A stretch of DNA of 12,889 nt from Gammaproteobacteria bacterium. GTDB taxonomy: Bacteria > Pseudomonadota > Gammaproteobacteria > SZUA-229. Below are positions 5,333 through 12,889 of this stretch, one piece after another. The stretch is taken from contig JALTRC010000146.1 in NCBI GenBank assembly GCA_026998145.1, positions 1 through 12,889 on the forward strand. Reading direction: 5' to 3'. The position numbers were made by a program, and so were the translations under genes. Each line of letters begins with the position of its first letter. The first letter of the stretch is position 1. The notes under the pieces are model-generated. The model did no database searches and had not been told where the DNA came from. It saw only the letters and a program-made list of their open reading frames with translations.

Positions 5333-6340
5333 TTGTTGCTAAGGCAATATCAAAACCCGGCTGGCTTTGCTATCCGGGTTTTTTATTGCCTGCTGTTTTT
5401 AAATTTATTTTCTCCGCCCGTTTCAGCTGACAATATAGAACCTTTTTCCAGCCGGGATCAAAACCCTTTCACCCTCATTTTCGGCCTGCCCAGCCCGGTC
5501 GCTGCCAGACTTCCTGCTGAAAATAACTGGCTATTTAGTAGCACAATCAACCTCAGCAATACCATTAATCTGCAACAGAACAGCAGTGAACAGTTATTCG
5601 TTGATATTGAAAGCTACCAGTTAAATCTGACTCTGGATAAAACATTCAGGCCAGGATGGATGGCGTCAATTGAGCTGAGCTTTGTTCGCTATGGCAGCGG
5701 TTTTATGGATGACTGGATTGTGGACTATCACCGCATGATGGGGCTACCCCAGGGCATTCGCCCTGCCCTGCCCGCGGATCAGCTCCATATTGAATACCAG
5801 CGAAACGGCAATAATCTACTTAATATTCAACAGGGTATTGCAGCTGTCGGCGACACTACTTTTAAACTGGCCCACCAAATTGAAATGGCGGATGACGCTC
5901 ATTTAAGCCTCTGGGGCAGCATTAAAATACCCACGGGCAGCAGTCAGAAACTTAGCGGCAGTGGCGCTCTGGATATTGCCCTGTGGCTGGCCTATGAGCA
6001 GAAAATTAATGCCGGCACTGGCTGGTATTTTAATGGTGGCAATGTGTTTTTAGGCCAGGGTGATGTGCTGGCAACGCAACAGAAAAGCTCCGCGCTATTT
6101 GCCACAGCCGGACTACAGTTTCATCCATGGCAGCCGGTTTTATTAAAAGCCCAGCTGGATATGCACCAGCGCTTTTATGATTCAGCCCTGAAATTTCTAG
6201 GCGATGTTGTGCAAATCACCTTTGGCGGCAGCCTGCTTATAAACAAAAACAGCCGCCTGGATATCGCCGTTGCGGAAGATATTCAGGTGGCTGCTTCGCC
6301 GGATGTTAATTTTAATATCCGCTACACGACCCGCTACTAA
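5333..6340 (+). CDS. DUF3187 family protein, predicted outer-membrane barrel
   Basis: The function of this family is unknown. From about residue 34 the sequence DNIEPFSSRDQNPFTLIFGLP matches the opening of DUF3187 proteins, and the remaining roughly 300 residues alternate polar and hydrophobic positions as beta-barrels do (for example LHLSLWGSIKIPTGS-like strands), ending in RYTTRY. A signal peptide core (VFYCLLFLNLF...PVSA) precedes it. The start is uncertain: there is no ATG in frame before the signal peptide. TTG at 5333 or 5336 would begin it 7-10 nt after the cytochrome stop without a visible ribosome site; CTG at 5390 or 5393 is another option. An intrinsic terminator overlaps codons 7-18. 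It converges on the DUF481 gene, 15 bp apart. Confidence 0.72.
   Translation: MLLRQYQNPAGFAIRVFYCLLFLNLFSPPVSADNIEPFSSRDQNPFTLIFGLPSPVAARLPAENNWLFSSTINLSNTINLQQNSSEQLFVDIESYQLNLTLDKTFRPGWMASIELSFVRYGSGFMDDWIVDYHRMMGLPQGIRPALPADQLHIEYQRNGNNLLNIQQGIAAVGDTTFKLAHQIEMADDAHLSLWGSIKIPTGSSQKLSGSGALDIALWLAYEQKINAGTGWYFNGGNVFLGQGDVLATQQKSSALFATAGLQFHPWQPVLLKAQLDMHQRFYDSALKFLGDVVQITFGGSLLINKNSRLDIAVAEDIQVAASPDVNFNIRYTTRY
5352..5386 (+). terminator. Intrinsic terminator after the cytochrome c gene
   Basis: AAAACCCGG (5352-5360) pairs with CCGGGTTTT (5374-5382), followed by TTATT. Outside it, GGCAAT (5343-5348) and ATTGCC (5385-5390) can extend the stem. It lies 26 bp past the cytochrome stop and inside the open frame of the next gene. 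Confidence 0.8.
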
Positions 6341-6355
6341 TTAATCAGCGGCTCC

Positions 6356-7048
6356 TTAAAAATCATACCCCAGAGCAACGGTCGTAATGGTATCGGTTTT
6401 TTCTACACCGGCTGGCACATCAGAGTTATTTTTTATCGTATAACTCAGTACTGATGAAAGGTTGCCGGCGATTTTCATTTTAAGTGCAGAAATGGATTCT
6501 GTATGGGTATTGCTATCACCTGATTCATACAGCAAATCCTGCTGGAAAGAAGCATGCTCACTAATTTTGAGATTATATTTTCCCTGTAGATTCAAGGTGC
6601 TATCACTTTCCGATGCGCCGCCTGTGACTTCAATTCGGCGAGCACCTAAACCAGCCGAAAGATCCAGCGTCTGCTTATCGGTTTCAATAAAGCGGGAACC
6701 CACACCAAGCGTTACCGATGACTGGCTGTCAAAACCACTGAACTTGTCATCTTCATAACGCAGGCCGCCAAACACATAAGCTTTTTTACCGAAGGTATAA
6801 TCGGTTTTTTCAGTGGCAACCAGACTATCGGCACTGTCTACATTATTAACTGATGACTTTACAATATTGATACCCAGCGCATGAGCCCATTTATCCTGCT
6901 TTTTGCTAAAGTTCAGTTTAGTATTCAGGGTTTGTGAATCGGTATTGCCCGATGTTGATGTAAAGCCCAGCTCACCTGTTCCCTTCCACGCTTCCGCCGA
7001 AACTGCCAGCGGCATTAGCATTAATAAAACACCTGCTTTTTTTATCAT
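6356..7048 (-). CDS. DUF481 family outer-membrane protein
   Basis: This 230-residue protein resembles the YdiY-like, salt-stress-linked outer-membrane family; its molecular role is not established. Residues 1-18 or 1-20 are a signal peptide (MIKKAGVLLMLMPLAVSA). The mature start WKGTGELGFTSTSGNTDSQT is the family hallmark (GelG...tsGNt.t..l). Strands with alternating residues follow, including YTFGKKAYVFGGLRYEDDKFS, and the chain ends ALGYDF with a terminal Phe, as expected for BAM-inserted barrels. The ATG at 7048 comes 3 bp after the dinB stop, with AAAGGTG about 8 nt upstream inside the dinB end, so translation is probably coupled. It is the last gene of the gspA-to-DUF481 run. Confidence 0.88.
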   Translation of the reverse strand: MIKKAGVLLMLMPLAVSAEAWKGTGELGFTSTSGNTDSQTLNTKLNFSKKQDKWAHALGINIVKSSVNNVDSADSLVATEKTDYTFGKKAYVFGGLRYEDDKFSGFDSQSSVTLGVGSRFIETDKQTLDLSAGLGARRIEVTGGASESDSTLNLQGKYNLKISEHASFQQDLLYESGDSNTHTESISALKMKIAGNLSSVLSYTIKNNSDVPAGVEKTDTITTVALGYDF

Positions 7049-7051
7049 TTC

Positions 7052-8140
7052 CTAGTCACCTTTGTCATCAAATAAAGATAATTGTACAAAGCTTGATGAT
7101 AACACATCGGCCCCAAGATCCGACACACTGACACCCAGCAAGCGCACTGGTTTTTTACCAATTTGTGTCTTCTTTAACAACAGGCACAGCACATTAAAAA
7201 ACAGCCTTTCATCACAGCTATAATTATCCAGGCCGGTTTGTCGCGTTATCTGTTCGAAGTCATGATATTTCACTTTTAAATTTATGGTTTTTGCACACAG
7301 CTGTTTTTTTCTTAAAGACACACAGACCTCTTCTGTTAAGAGCTGCAAAATATGTTTAATCTCATTTTCATCCTTTATATCCGATTGCAGTGTTGTTTCA
7401 GAACCAATGGATTTACGCGCTCGCTGAGTCACCACTGGTCGATGATCTTCACCTCGGGCAATATCAAAATAGTATTGCGCCGACTTACCAAATAAGCGAC
7501 CCAGTTGTTGCAGACTTTTATTTTTTAAATCGGCGCCGGTAAAGATTTTATGCTCATGCATTTTCTTTTCCGTGACTTTACCAACACCGTAAAACTTACC
7601 AACTGGCAGCTGCGCCACAAACGCTTCCCCCTGTTCCGGGGTAATCACAAACTGACCATTGGGCTTATTCATATCTGAGGCCACCTTGGCGAGAAATTTG
7701 TTATAAGAAATCCCCGCTGATGCGGTTAAAGCAGTTTTTTGAAAAATCTTTTTGCGAATGTCTTCCGCAATCAATGTAGCCGAACCCTTAAATAGCTCAA
7801 GCTGAGAAACATCCAGATAAGCTTCATCCAGCGACAAAGGCTCTACAAGATCCGTATATTGTAAAAAAACAGAATGAATCTGCCGGGAGACCTGCTGATA
7901 ATCACTGATTCGAGGTTTAACAAAAACACCCTGCGGGCAAAGTTTATAGGCGCGAGATGAAGACATGGCCGAATGAATACCAAACTTTCGCGCCTCATAA
8001 CTACAGGTAGCCACCACCCCTCTTGAGTCCGGCATACCGCCCACAATCACCGGTTTGCCTTTCCATTGAGGATTATCACGCTGCTCAACAGCGGCAAAAA
8101 AAGCATCCATATCAATATGAATAATTTTTCTGCGCTGCAT
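7052..8140 (-). CDS. dinB: DNA polymerase IV (Y family)
   Basis: Pol IV copies past damaged bases without proofreading. The 362-residue protein has the Y-family catalytic centre: D10 in HIDMDAFFAAVEQ, and D105-E106 in SLDEAYLDV. F15 is at the steric-gate position. The thumb helix-hairpin-helix region shows LPVGKFYGVGKVTEKKM, and the little-finger domain follows. A canonical beta-clamp binding motif, QLSLF (353-357), lies almost at the C-terminus. It begins 1 bp after the dusA stop and ends 3 bp before the DUF481 start, with no promoter of its own visible and no obvious LexA box directly upstream. Damage control of this copy therefore seems doubtful unless the box lies at the operon head. Full length and intact. 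Confidence 0.95.
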   Translation of the reverse strand: MQRRKIIHIDMDAFFAAVEQRDNPQWKGKPVIVGGMPDSRGVVATCSYEARKFGIHSAMSSSRAYKLCPQGVFVKPRISDYQQVSRQIHSVFLQYTDLVEPLSLDEAYLDVSQLELFKGSATLIAEDIRKKIFQKTALTASAGISYNKFLAKVASDMNKPNGQFVITPEQGEAFVAQLPVGKFYGVGKVTEKKMHEHKIFTGADLKNKSLQQLGRLFGKSAQYYFDIARGEDHRPVVTQRARKSIGSETTLQSDIKDENEIKHILQLLTEEVCVSLRKKQLCAKTINLKVKYHDFEQITRQTGLDNYSCDERLFFNVLCLLLKKTQIGKKPVRLLGVSVSDLGADVLSSSFVQLSLFDDKGD

Positions 8141-8141
8141 A

Positions 8142-9110
8142 TTATTTCAACAATAAATCTGTTGCCTGTTTAAGTACATTAATACCGGCGCCTTTACGGG
8201 GGGCATTCTCGCTTAAATAACGACGCCAGATTTTGGCATTGGGCTGACCTAAAAACAGACCAAAGATATGCCGGGTAATATCGTGCAAGCGACCGCCGGC
8301 CGCCAGATGTTTTTCTATATAGGGATAAAGCTGTTCCAGTATATCAAAGCGGGAAGGCAGCGGATGGGGATCATGAAAAACCGCCCCGTCGAATTCAACC
8401 ATTGCATAAGGATTATGGTAGGCCTCACGGCCAATCATAACCCCATCCACATATTCTAACTGCTGTAATGTCTGTTCAAGACTGATAATGCCCCCATTGA
8501 TAATAATATTCAGATGAGGGTAAGTTTTTTTTAAACGATGCACCACATCATATTTTAATGGGGGCACTTCACGATTCTGTTTAGGGCTTAAACCTTGTAG
8601 CCATGCCTTGCGCGCATGAACAATAAAGGCATCACAGGAAGCCGCTGCAACTGTTTCCACAAAATGACAAAGCTCCTCCCAGGAGTCCTGCTCATCTATG
8701 CCAATACGGTGTTTAACGGTTACCGGAATATTCACCTGGGCTTTCATGGCTGCAACCGCTTCGGCAACCACTTCTGGTGTTGCCATCAGGCAGGCACCAA
8801 AGCGACCATTTTTAACCCGGTCACTGGGGCAACCCACATTTAAATTAACTTCATCATAACCATAGTCCTGTGCCATTTGCGCACAGCGGGCCAGCTCATC
8901 AGGATGGTTTCCACCCAGCTGCACCGCAACAGGATGTTCTTCTTTATTAAAAGGCAGATAACGCTCAGGATCATTATAAATTAATGCACCGGTGGTAATC
9001 ATTTCCGTATACAGACGCGCATGTTTTGAAATCAAACGCATAAAAAAACGCTGGTGACGATCTGTCCAGTCCAGCATAGGCGCAATCGAAAAAGTATGGG
9101 AATTAGTCAA
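8142..9110 (-). CDS. dusA: tRNA-dihydrouridine synthase A
   Basis: DusA is an FMN enzyme that reduces uridines at positions 20/20a of tRNA. The sequence FSIAPMLDWTDRHQRFFMRL is the DusA-type opening, and C94 in LNVGCPSDRVKNGRFGACLM is the catalytic cysteine. FMN/phosphate-binding segments VKHRIGID, FIVHARKAWLQGLSPKQNRE, IIINGGI and DGVMIGREAYHNP are all present. The frame is open to 9161, but the best start is TTG at 9110: AGGA lies 8 nt upstream and the protein then begins (M)TNSHTFSIAPMLDW, about the usual length (322 residues). The TTG start overlaps the gspB end by 8 bp. The dinB ATG follows the stop by 1 bp. RGRH/KGRG-like C-terminal motif (RKGAG) supports DusA over DusB or DusC. Confidence 0.93.
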   Translation of the reverse strand: MTNSHTFSIAPMLDWTDRHQRFFMRLISKHARLYTEMITTGALIYNDPERYLPFNKEEHPVAVQLGGNHPDELARCAQMAQDYGYDEVNLNVGCPSDRVKNGRFGACLMATPEVVAEAVAAMKAQVNIPVTVKHRIGIDEQDSWEELCHFVETVAAASCDAFIVHARKAWLQGLSPKQNREVPPLKYDVVHRLKKTYPHLNIIINGGIISLEQTLQQLEYVDGVMIGREAYHNPYAMVEFDGAVFHDPHPLPSRFDILEQLYPYIEKHLAAGGRLHDITRHIFGLFLGQPNAKIWRRYLSENAPRKGAGINVLKQATDLLLK

Positions 9111-9774
9111 ATGACCAGTCCTGCAATATTTCAACCCGGAACAGCTGGCCCTGATAATCAAAAATCACCCCATCGGGGGTAATCTGTTTTACCTTCAAAC
9201 CATCAATGACTGTATCGCCTTCGGACATGGCATAGCCGTTAATGATAATAGAGCGCTGCTTTGAATTAGAAGAATAAACATGGCCCGCATAAACCATATT
9301 GGGAATGGCCTGCTGCACTAATTCGGAAAGTTCCGATAAGCGAGGCACCTGTCGAATCTGTTCCTGTGATATTTCAAGCTCGGGCTTTTTATCAACCGCT
9401 GCCTGCTCAACTTTTTCAGACGTTTGCTTTTGAACGGCTGGCCTGGCATCTGCTTTTGCTATCTGACCTTTCGTTTCCGGCTGCGTTTCAGGCTCTGCAA
9501 TATTGGCAGGCGTTTTGTTATTTTCTTTCGGTTCAATAATTTTTTCTTCTATTATTTCCGCCGGCTTAATGTTTTTTTTCTGTACTGTTTTCCAGGGCTG
9601 GTATACACCAATCAAAAAAGCCAGACTCACCAGCAGCAATACAATAATCAGATACAGCCATTTATTTGATGGCTCCTCATTTAGGGCCGGCATGTGCACG
9701 GTTTGCAGGTCGGGCACCTCCCCCTGCTTACAACTGTTATCTGATTTTTTCAATGCATCCAGAATATATGACAT
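9103..9774 (-). CDS. gspB: General secretion pathway protein GspB
   Basis: GspB works with GspA in assembling the type II secretion secretin in the cell envelope. The 223-residue protein starts MSYILDALKKSD, a common GspB opening. It has one membrane segment at about 39-58, then a Lys/Glu/Pro-rich periplasmic linker (about 60-140), and ends in the conserved T2SSB-type domain, with VPRLSELSELVQ, an INGYAMSEGDTV turn and LKVKQITPDGVIFDYQGQLFRV split over two strands. The ATG overlaps the gspA TGA by one base (TGATG), a sign of coupled translation. Sequence similarity is weak across the linker, as is usual; the gspA neighbour settles the call. Confidence 0.9.
   Translation of the reverse strand: MSYILDALKKSDNSCKQGEVPDLQTVHMPALNEEPSNKWLYLIIVLLLVSLAFLIGVYQPWKTVQKKNIKPAEIIEEKIIEPKENNKTPANIAEPETQPETKGQIAKADARPAVQKQTSEKVEQAAVDKKPELEISQEQIRQVPRLSELSELVQQAIPNMVYAGHVYSSNSKQRSIIINGYAMSEGDTVIDGLKVKQITPDGVIFDYQGQLFRVEILQDWSFD
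9119..9122 (-). promoter_or_regulatory. Ribosome binding site that decides the dusA TTG start
   Basis: AGGA on the minus strand, 8 nt before TTG at 9110, lying inside the last codons of gspB. No ATG is available in frame before the conserved IAPMLDW, so this site favours the TTG. Confidence 0.55.
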
Positions 9775-11438
9775 CAGGATCGACTCTCCAGCACTGGCGC
9801 ATCCAGCGACACTGCGTGATTAAGATGAATCAATGTTTGTGCACCCACCACCCCATCCGCCACCAGTCCCTGCTGTAACTGAAACTGACGAACCTTTTCC
9901 AGTAGTGGCTGATTATATTGTCGGGTTTCCGGTGTGATATGGGTTTTATCCAGTTTGTTAAGTAACTGACTTAGCCACACCACTTCCTCGCCCTCATAAC
10001 CCGGCCGAATAGCGCTGGTGTAAAACGGTGGTGGCTTCCACAATAAATTAAAATCACCATACCAGTGCTGCTGTAAATCATGCAGCGGCACAATAAAATC
10101 TTTTCCCGCCATATTCAGATAGGCCGTATCTTTTTTAATTTTCATCAGGGCTGCATAAACCGGCTGTCCCTTATCATCTATTAATTTTAAAACGGCAGGA
10201 CGATTATAATCCCGCAGATCCTTCATATTTCCCTGCCCCTGCATACAGGCCAGCCCCTGAGACTGGGCATAAAAACAGGGGCTACCATTTTTCTGGCTAT
10301 CATAATTTAGCCCCCATGCCGATAACAGGGATTGAAATGCCATCAGGTTACTGCGCAGGCGCTCCGTTTCTTTTGGCCAGACCAGCGGTTTGAGTTTTAT
10401 ATCGTCTGATTTTTTCGCCTTCGCCACAAGATCGGTTTTTGTCTTTTTAACAACAGCTGCTGGCAATGTTTTAACAGCCTGTTGCACAATATTGTTATGG
10501 GACTGCTGCGGCTGCGTTGTTAAAGCAGACTTTTTTTGCCAGAAAAAAATACCCAGCACCAATACCATTATCACAAGTAAAGCGGCCAATATACCCGGCG
10601 AAGACAACAGGGTTTTTTTAGCTGGCCGATATGCAGGCAACACTTCCCTGCCCGCCTGCTGCACAGTTTTTTTATCAACCCGTGTTTTATTCTGCACATA
10701 GGCGCCCAGCAGGGAGCGATCACATAACACATTAATCAGGCGCGGCACGCCCGCCGTTAGCTCGGCAACCTGCTTAATTGCGGCCGCATCAAATAAAGGC
10801 CGTGTTGCCCCGGCCACACGTAGCCGGTGATTCATATAGGCCTGGACTTCTTTTTGATTAAGGGGTTTTAAATGATAACGGGCGGTAATGCGCTGGGACA
10901 ATTGTGACAGCTCGGGCCGCGCCAGCATATCCAGTAATTCCGGTTGCCCCAGTAAAATAATTTGCAGCAGTTTGCGCTCATTGGTTTCCAGATTAGTCAG
11001 CAGGCGAAGCTGCTCCAGCACATCCATTTGCAGATTTTGTGCCTCATCGATTAATACCACCACCTTGTGACCCAGGGCGTGTGCGCCCAGTAAAAACCGG
11101 TTTATATAATCAACAAACACTTTTACGCTGGTATTGTCCTTTGGATAAGTAATACGCAGCTCATCACAGATGGTCGCCAGCAATTCCTGCACGCTAACTT
11201 TGGGATTTAATACCAGGGCCAGACGGGTATTTTCATTTAACTGTTCCAGCAGGCAACGGCTAACGGTAGTTTTACCGGTACCCACATCCCCACTGAGTAG
11301 AATAAAAGCGCCATCAGAATTCAGGCCATAAATCAGATGCGCCAGAGCCTCCCGGTGCCGTTCGCTCATATAGAGATAGCGGGGATTGGGTGCAATAGAA
11401 TAAGGTGATTCTTTAAGCCCGAAGAATTGCTGATACAT
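9774..11438 (-). CDS. gspA: ExeA/GspA-type AAA ATPase with peptidoglycan-binding domain
   Basis: GspA/ExeA is an inner-membrane ATPase that binds peptidoglycan and helps place the type II secretion secretin. In the 554 residues, the AAA domain comes first: Walker A G50-D-V-G-T-G-K56-T, Walker B VVVLIDEAQ (126-134), then LLGQPEL and RITARYHL. A membrane segment lies at about 281-299, followed by a Lys/Gln-rich linker. The periplasmic part has a C39-peptidase-like region (about 370-470, with PCFYAQSQGLACMQGQG) and a C-terminal peptidoglycan-binding fold (GEEVVWLSQLL...VRQFQLQQGLVADGVVGAQT). The start MYQQFFGLKESPYSIAPNPR is typical. No Shine-Dalgarno is visible; a TATAAT lies 6 nt before the ATG. 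It heads the gspA-gspB-dusA-dinB-DUF481 run. Confidence 0.94.
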   Translation of the reverse strand: MYQQFFGLKESPYSIAPNPRYLYMSERHREALAHLIYGLNSDGAFILLSGDVGTGKTTVSRCLLEQLNENTRLALVLNPKVSVQELLATICDELRITYPKDNTSVKVFVDYINRFLLGAHALGHKVVVLIDEAQNLQMDVLEQLRLLTNLETNERKLLQIILLGQPELLDMLARPELSQLSQRITARYHLKPLNQKEVQAYMNHRLRVAGATRPLFDAAAIKQVAELTAGVPRLINVLCDRSLLGAYVQNKTRVDKKTVQQAGREVLPAYRPAKKTLLSSPGILAALLVIMVLVLGIFFWQKKSALTTQPQQSHNNIVQQAVKTLPAAVVKKTKTDLVAKAKKSDDIKLKPLVWPKETERLRSNLMAFQSLLSAWGLNYDSQKNGSPCFYAQSQGLACMQGQGNMKDLRDYNRPAVLKLIDDKGQPVYAALMKIKKDTAYLNMAGKDFIVPLHDLQQHWYGDFNLLWKPPPFYTSAIRPGYEGEEVVWLSQLLNKLDKTHITPETRQYNQPLLEKVRQFQLQQGLVADGVVGAQTLIHLNHAVSLDAPVLESRS

Positions 11439-11444
11439 GGGCGA

Positions 11445-11450
11445 ATTATA
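11445..11450 (-). promoter_or_regulatory. Perfect -10 box just before gspA
   Basis: TATAAT on the minus strand, with TCGCCC between it and the ATG. Transcription would start at or next to the A of the ATG. At about 17 nt further upstream, TGTCGT is a poor -35 match, so the promoter may be weak or activator-dependent. Confidence 0.45.
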
Positions 11451-11497
11451 TGCTGAACCGGCAACTCACGACAGGGGCCAGTCAGCAAAAGATAAAT

Positions 11498-11675
11498 AAG
11501 TCCAGGGAAGCTCTGATTAATTCTGGACGAAACAGTTTGCACTTAAAATGCGTGGATTCAAGGCGTCGAATCGCACGTAATAGCACAGGCTATTACGAAG
11601 ATTCGCAACGCAGAAGCCGCGCATTTTAAGCGTGAAATGTGAGTTCATGAATTGATCAGAGCTTTCCTAAGACTA
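11498..11675. repeat. MITE-like repeat, copy 2
   Basis: This copy has the same plan as 2837-3003. Left constant block 11506-11539 is identical to copy 1 over 34 bases. Then come variable arm A (11540-11555), a core with a perfect 8-bp stem CGTAATAG/CTATTACG, variable arm A' (11617-11632), and a right block AAATGTGAGTTCATGAATT shared with copy 1. The end inverted repeat reads GGAAGCTCTGATTAATTC on the left and GGAAAGCTCTGATCAATTC on the right. With small gaps it extends outward through AGTC, to the stop codon of the neighbouring barrel gene. No ORF inside and no clear target duplication. Confidence 0.85.
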
Positions 11676-12889
11676 TTTCCAGGGATAAAAAAAGAAAATC
11701 GTCAACTCCGTGCCTTCATCCCCTGCGGCCAGACCCAGACGATACACACTGCCGGATTTGGATAACAGCCGTAAGCCCAGCCCGTAAGAAGCTCGGCTGT
11801 CATCCCATAAAGCGGATGATGTTTCCCCGACGCTGCCCAGCTCCGCAAACATCGCCAGCTGAATACTGGTGGGAATATCTTTCCAGATAAAAAAGTCAAA
11901 GGGCCGGGCATCCTGTAAAAAGTTAAGCCGATACTCGGCCCCCACAAAACCCATATGACCACCCGAAAAGCGCCCATCCGCATAACTGCGCAAACGATCC
12001 GTGCCACCCAGTGTCGTCGCTGTGCCATTTTGATTATGGGCCAGAATATTGGCCACCCGCTGGTTCCCTGCCTCAATGCAAAGCGTATCATCTGGTGCAC
12101 AGCTCACCCCTATAGAGCTGGCAATAGCCTGAGGGTCCAGCAAACCGGTGCGCCTTACATGGGCATCGGAGCGATAATAATTAAACACCAGAGTATCATC
12201 CTTTCTAAGCGGCAAATAATAAATCAGGCTGTAGTCCAGCACATAAAAATCCGGTTTAGTTAAATCACTGGAAGGCTTATCCTGATAATCAAGACGAAAT
12301 CTGAAACCCGCTCGTGGATCGAAAAAATCATCTGTTAAATCCAGCATCATGCCTGCTGAACGCTGAATACCCCGGGTAATCTGTGGCGGGTCAAGTGTTG
12401 TTAATAAAACACCGTCTGAGTCTCGAATCCCATTAACTGAACTTTTCTGATCCCGGTAACGGCCGTGAAACTCCAGCCGGCGATCCCAGAAATTCAGGCT
12501 AAGCTCCGCTTCCAGTTGTTTGACATCACTAATATCCAGCACATTAAATTCACTGGAATTATTATTCATGCCTCTGGTTTGATAATCATTAATTGCCGCC
12601 TGACTGATATTCATGGAAAAAAGTTTTAACAGCAAACGGTCTTTAAGCAGGGGGATTTCATCCAGCTCACCAATAAAACCACTGGCATCCCCTTCAACAG
12701 CCACCAGTGCTGCATCTGTTGTTGTCTCTGCCAGATTTGATAAATAAGCCATTAAAAACAGGCCCGAGCCTATGCCCGGCATACTGTAAGGCAGGGGCAC
12801 ATAAAGATGGGCAGGCGCAGTCGGGAACTGGCTCTGCCGCCGTGGCTTGTCGAAATTTATATTGCTTTCGGATGCACACAGGCTAGCCG
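11673..12889 (-). CDS. Omp85/BamA-like surface antigen barrel, POTRA-less, 5' end cut by the window
   Basis: The frame stays open past a GTG at 12800 to the right edge, and the upstream residues read ASLCASESNINFDKPRRQS, which look like the end of a signal peptide cut near A-S-L-C-A. So the GTG is not the start and nearly the whole mature protein (about 400 residues) is visible. There is no room for POTRA domains. The C-terminal half resembles the bacterial surface antigen (D15) barrel: FFDPRAGFRFRLDYQ, YLPLRKDDTLVFNYYRS, LGGTDRLRSYADGRFSGG (the loop-6 region, here LRSY rather than the usual RG motif), MGFVGAEYRLNF and a final IFFFYPWK. It acts in the outer membrane; the substrate or partner is unknown. 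Copy 2 of the MITE-like repeat touches its stop codon. Confidence 0.78.
   Translation of the reverse strand, partial: ASLCASESNINFDKPRRQSQFPTAPAHLYVPLPYSMPGIGSGLFLMAYLSNLAETTTDAALVAVEGDASGFIGELDEIPLLKDRLLLKLFSMNISQAAINDYQTRGMNNNSSEFNVLDISDVKQLEAELSLNFWDRRLEFHGRYRDQKSSVNGIRDSDGVLLTTLDPPQITRGIQRSAGMMLDLTDDFFDPRAGFRFRLDYQDKPSSDLTKPDFYVLDYSLIYYLPLRKDDTLVFNYYRSDAHVRRTGLLDPQAIASSIGVSCAPDDTLCIEAGNQRVANILAHNQNGTATTLGGTDRLRSYADGRFSGGHMGFVGAEYRLNFLQDARPFDFFIWKDIPTSIQLAMFAELGSVGETSSALWDDSRASYGLGLRLLSKSGSVYRLGLAAGDEGTELTIFFFYPWK

Noticed and set aside
6341..6355. Terminator between the convergent DUF3187 and DUF481 genes
   Set aside because: The 15-bp gap has no stem-loop with a T run.
9111..9161. 17-residue extension of DusA from an upstream TTG
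   Set aside because: It lies inside gspB and lacks a ribosome site; TTG 9110 has AGGA at 8 nt.
11702..12263. Alternative frames inside the surface antigen gene
   Set aside because: They are shadows of the barrel gene, with no recognisable domain.

Overview
The window looks like a chromosomal segment of a gammaproteobacterium. The gene order rpe-gph-trpE-trpG-trpD is the one seen in Pseudomonas and its relatives. GspA and GspB belong to type II secretion. There is a small diheme-unrelated, monoheme cytochrome c of the c4/c5/c553 kind, a DusA, a Pol IV, and outer-membrane proteins of families common in this class. Base composition is moderate and codon use looks uniform. I cannot name the genus. 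No tRNA, rRNA, CRISPR array or full-length insertion sequence is visible.

Left half (minus strand, read from 4697 down to 1): rpe, gph, trpE, trpG, a small GxxExxY-family gene, then the first 39 codons of trpD. Rpe makes xylulose-5-phosphate, Gph clears 2-phosphoglycolate, and TrpE, TrpG and TrpD run the first two steps from chorismate to tryptophan. The genes are ordinary; the spaces between them are not. The trpG-trpD gap holds a 442-bp unit (142-583), which is only a PD-(D/E)XK-type GxxExxY gene between perfect 28-bp inverted repeats. The trpE-trpG gap holds a 72-bp hairpin (1195-1266) with the same 11-bp ends and no gene. The 491-bp gph-trpE gap holds a MITE-like repeat (2837-3003), an inverted-repeat unit (3066-3211) and, inside that unit, a REP-like hairpin.

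Middle (4698-7048): a 319-bp divergent regulatory gap leads to a periplasmic cytochrome c gene on the plus strand. Next comes a DUF3187 outer-membrane-type gene whose beginning overlaps an intrinsic terminator. A DUF481 gene on the minus strand converges on it with 15 bp between them.

Right half (minus strand): gspA-gspB-dusA-dinB-DUF481 form a tightly packed run with overlaps or gaps of 1 to 3 bp, so they are probably one transcript. Upstream lies a second copy of the MITE-like repeat (about 11498-11675), then a POTRA-less Omp85/BamA-like barrel gene whose 5' end runs off the window.

Best candidates for something new: (1) the compact GxxExxY gene with its inverted repeats and the gene-less relative in the same operon, which resemble an autonomous/non-autonomous pair; (2) the two MITE-like copies, whose constant blocks are nearly identical while a 16-nt stem differs between copies yet still pairs with its own partner arm in each.
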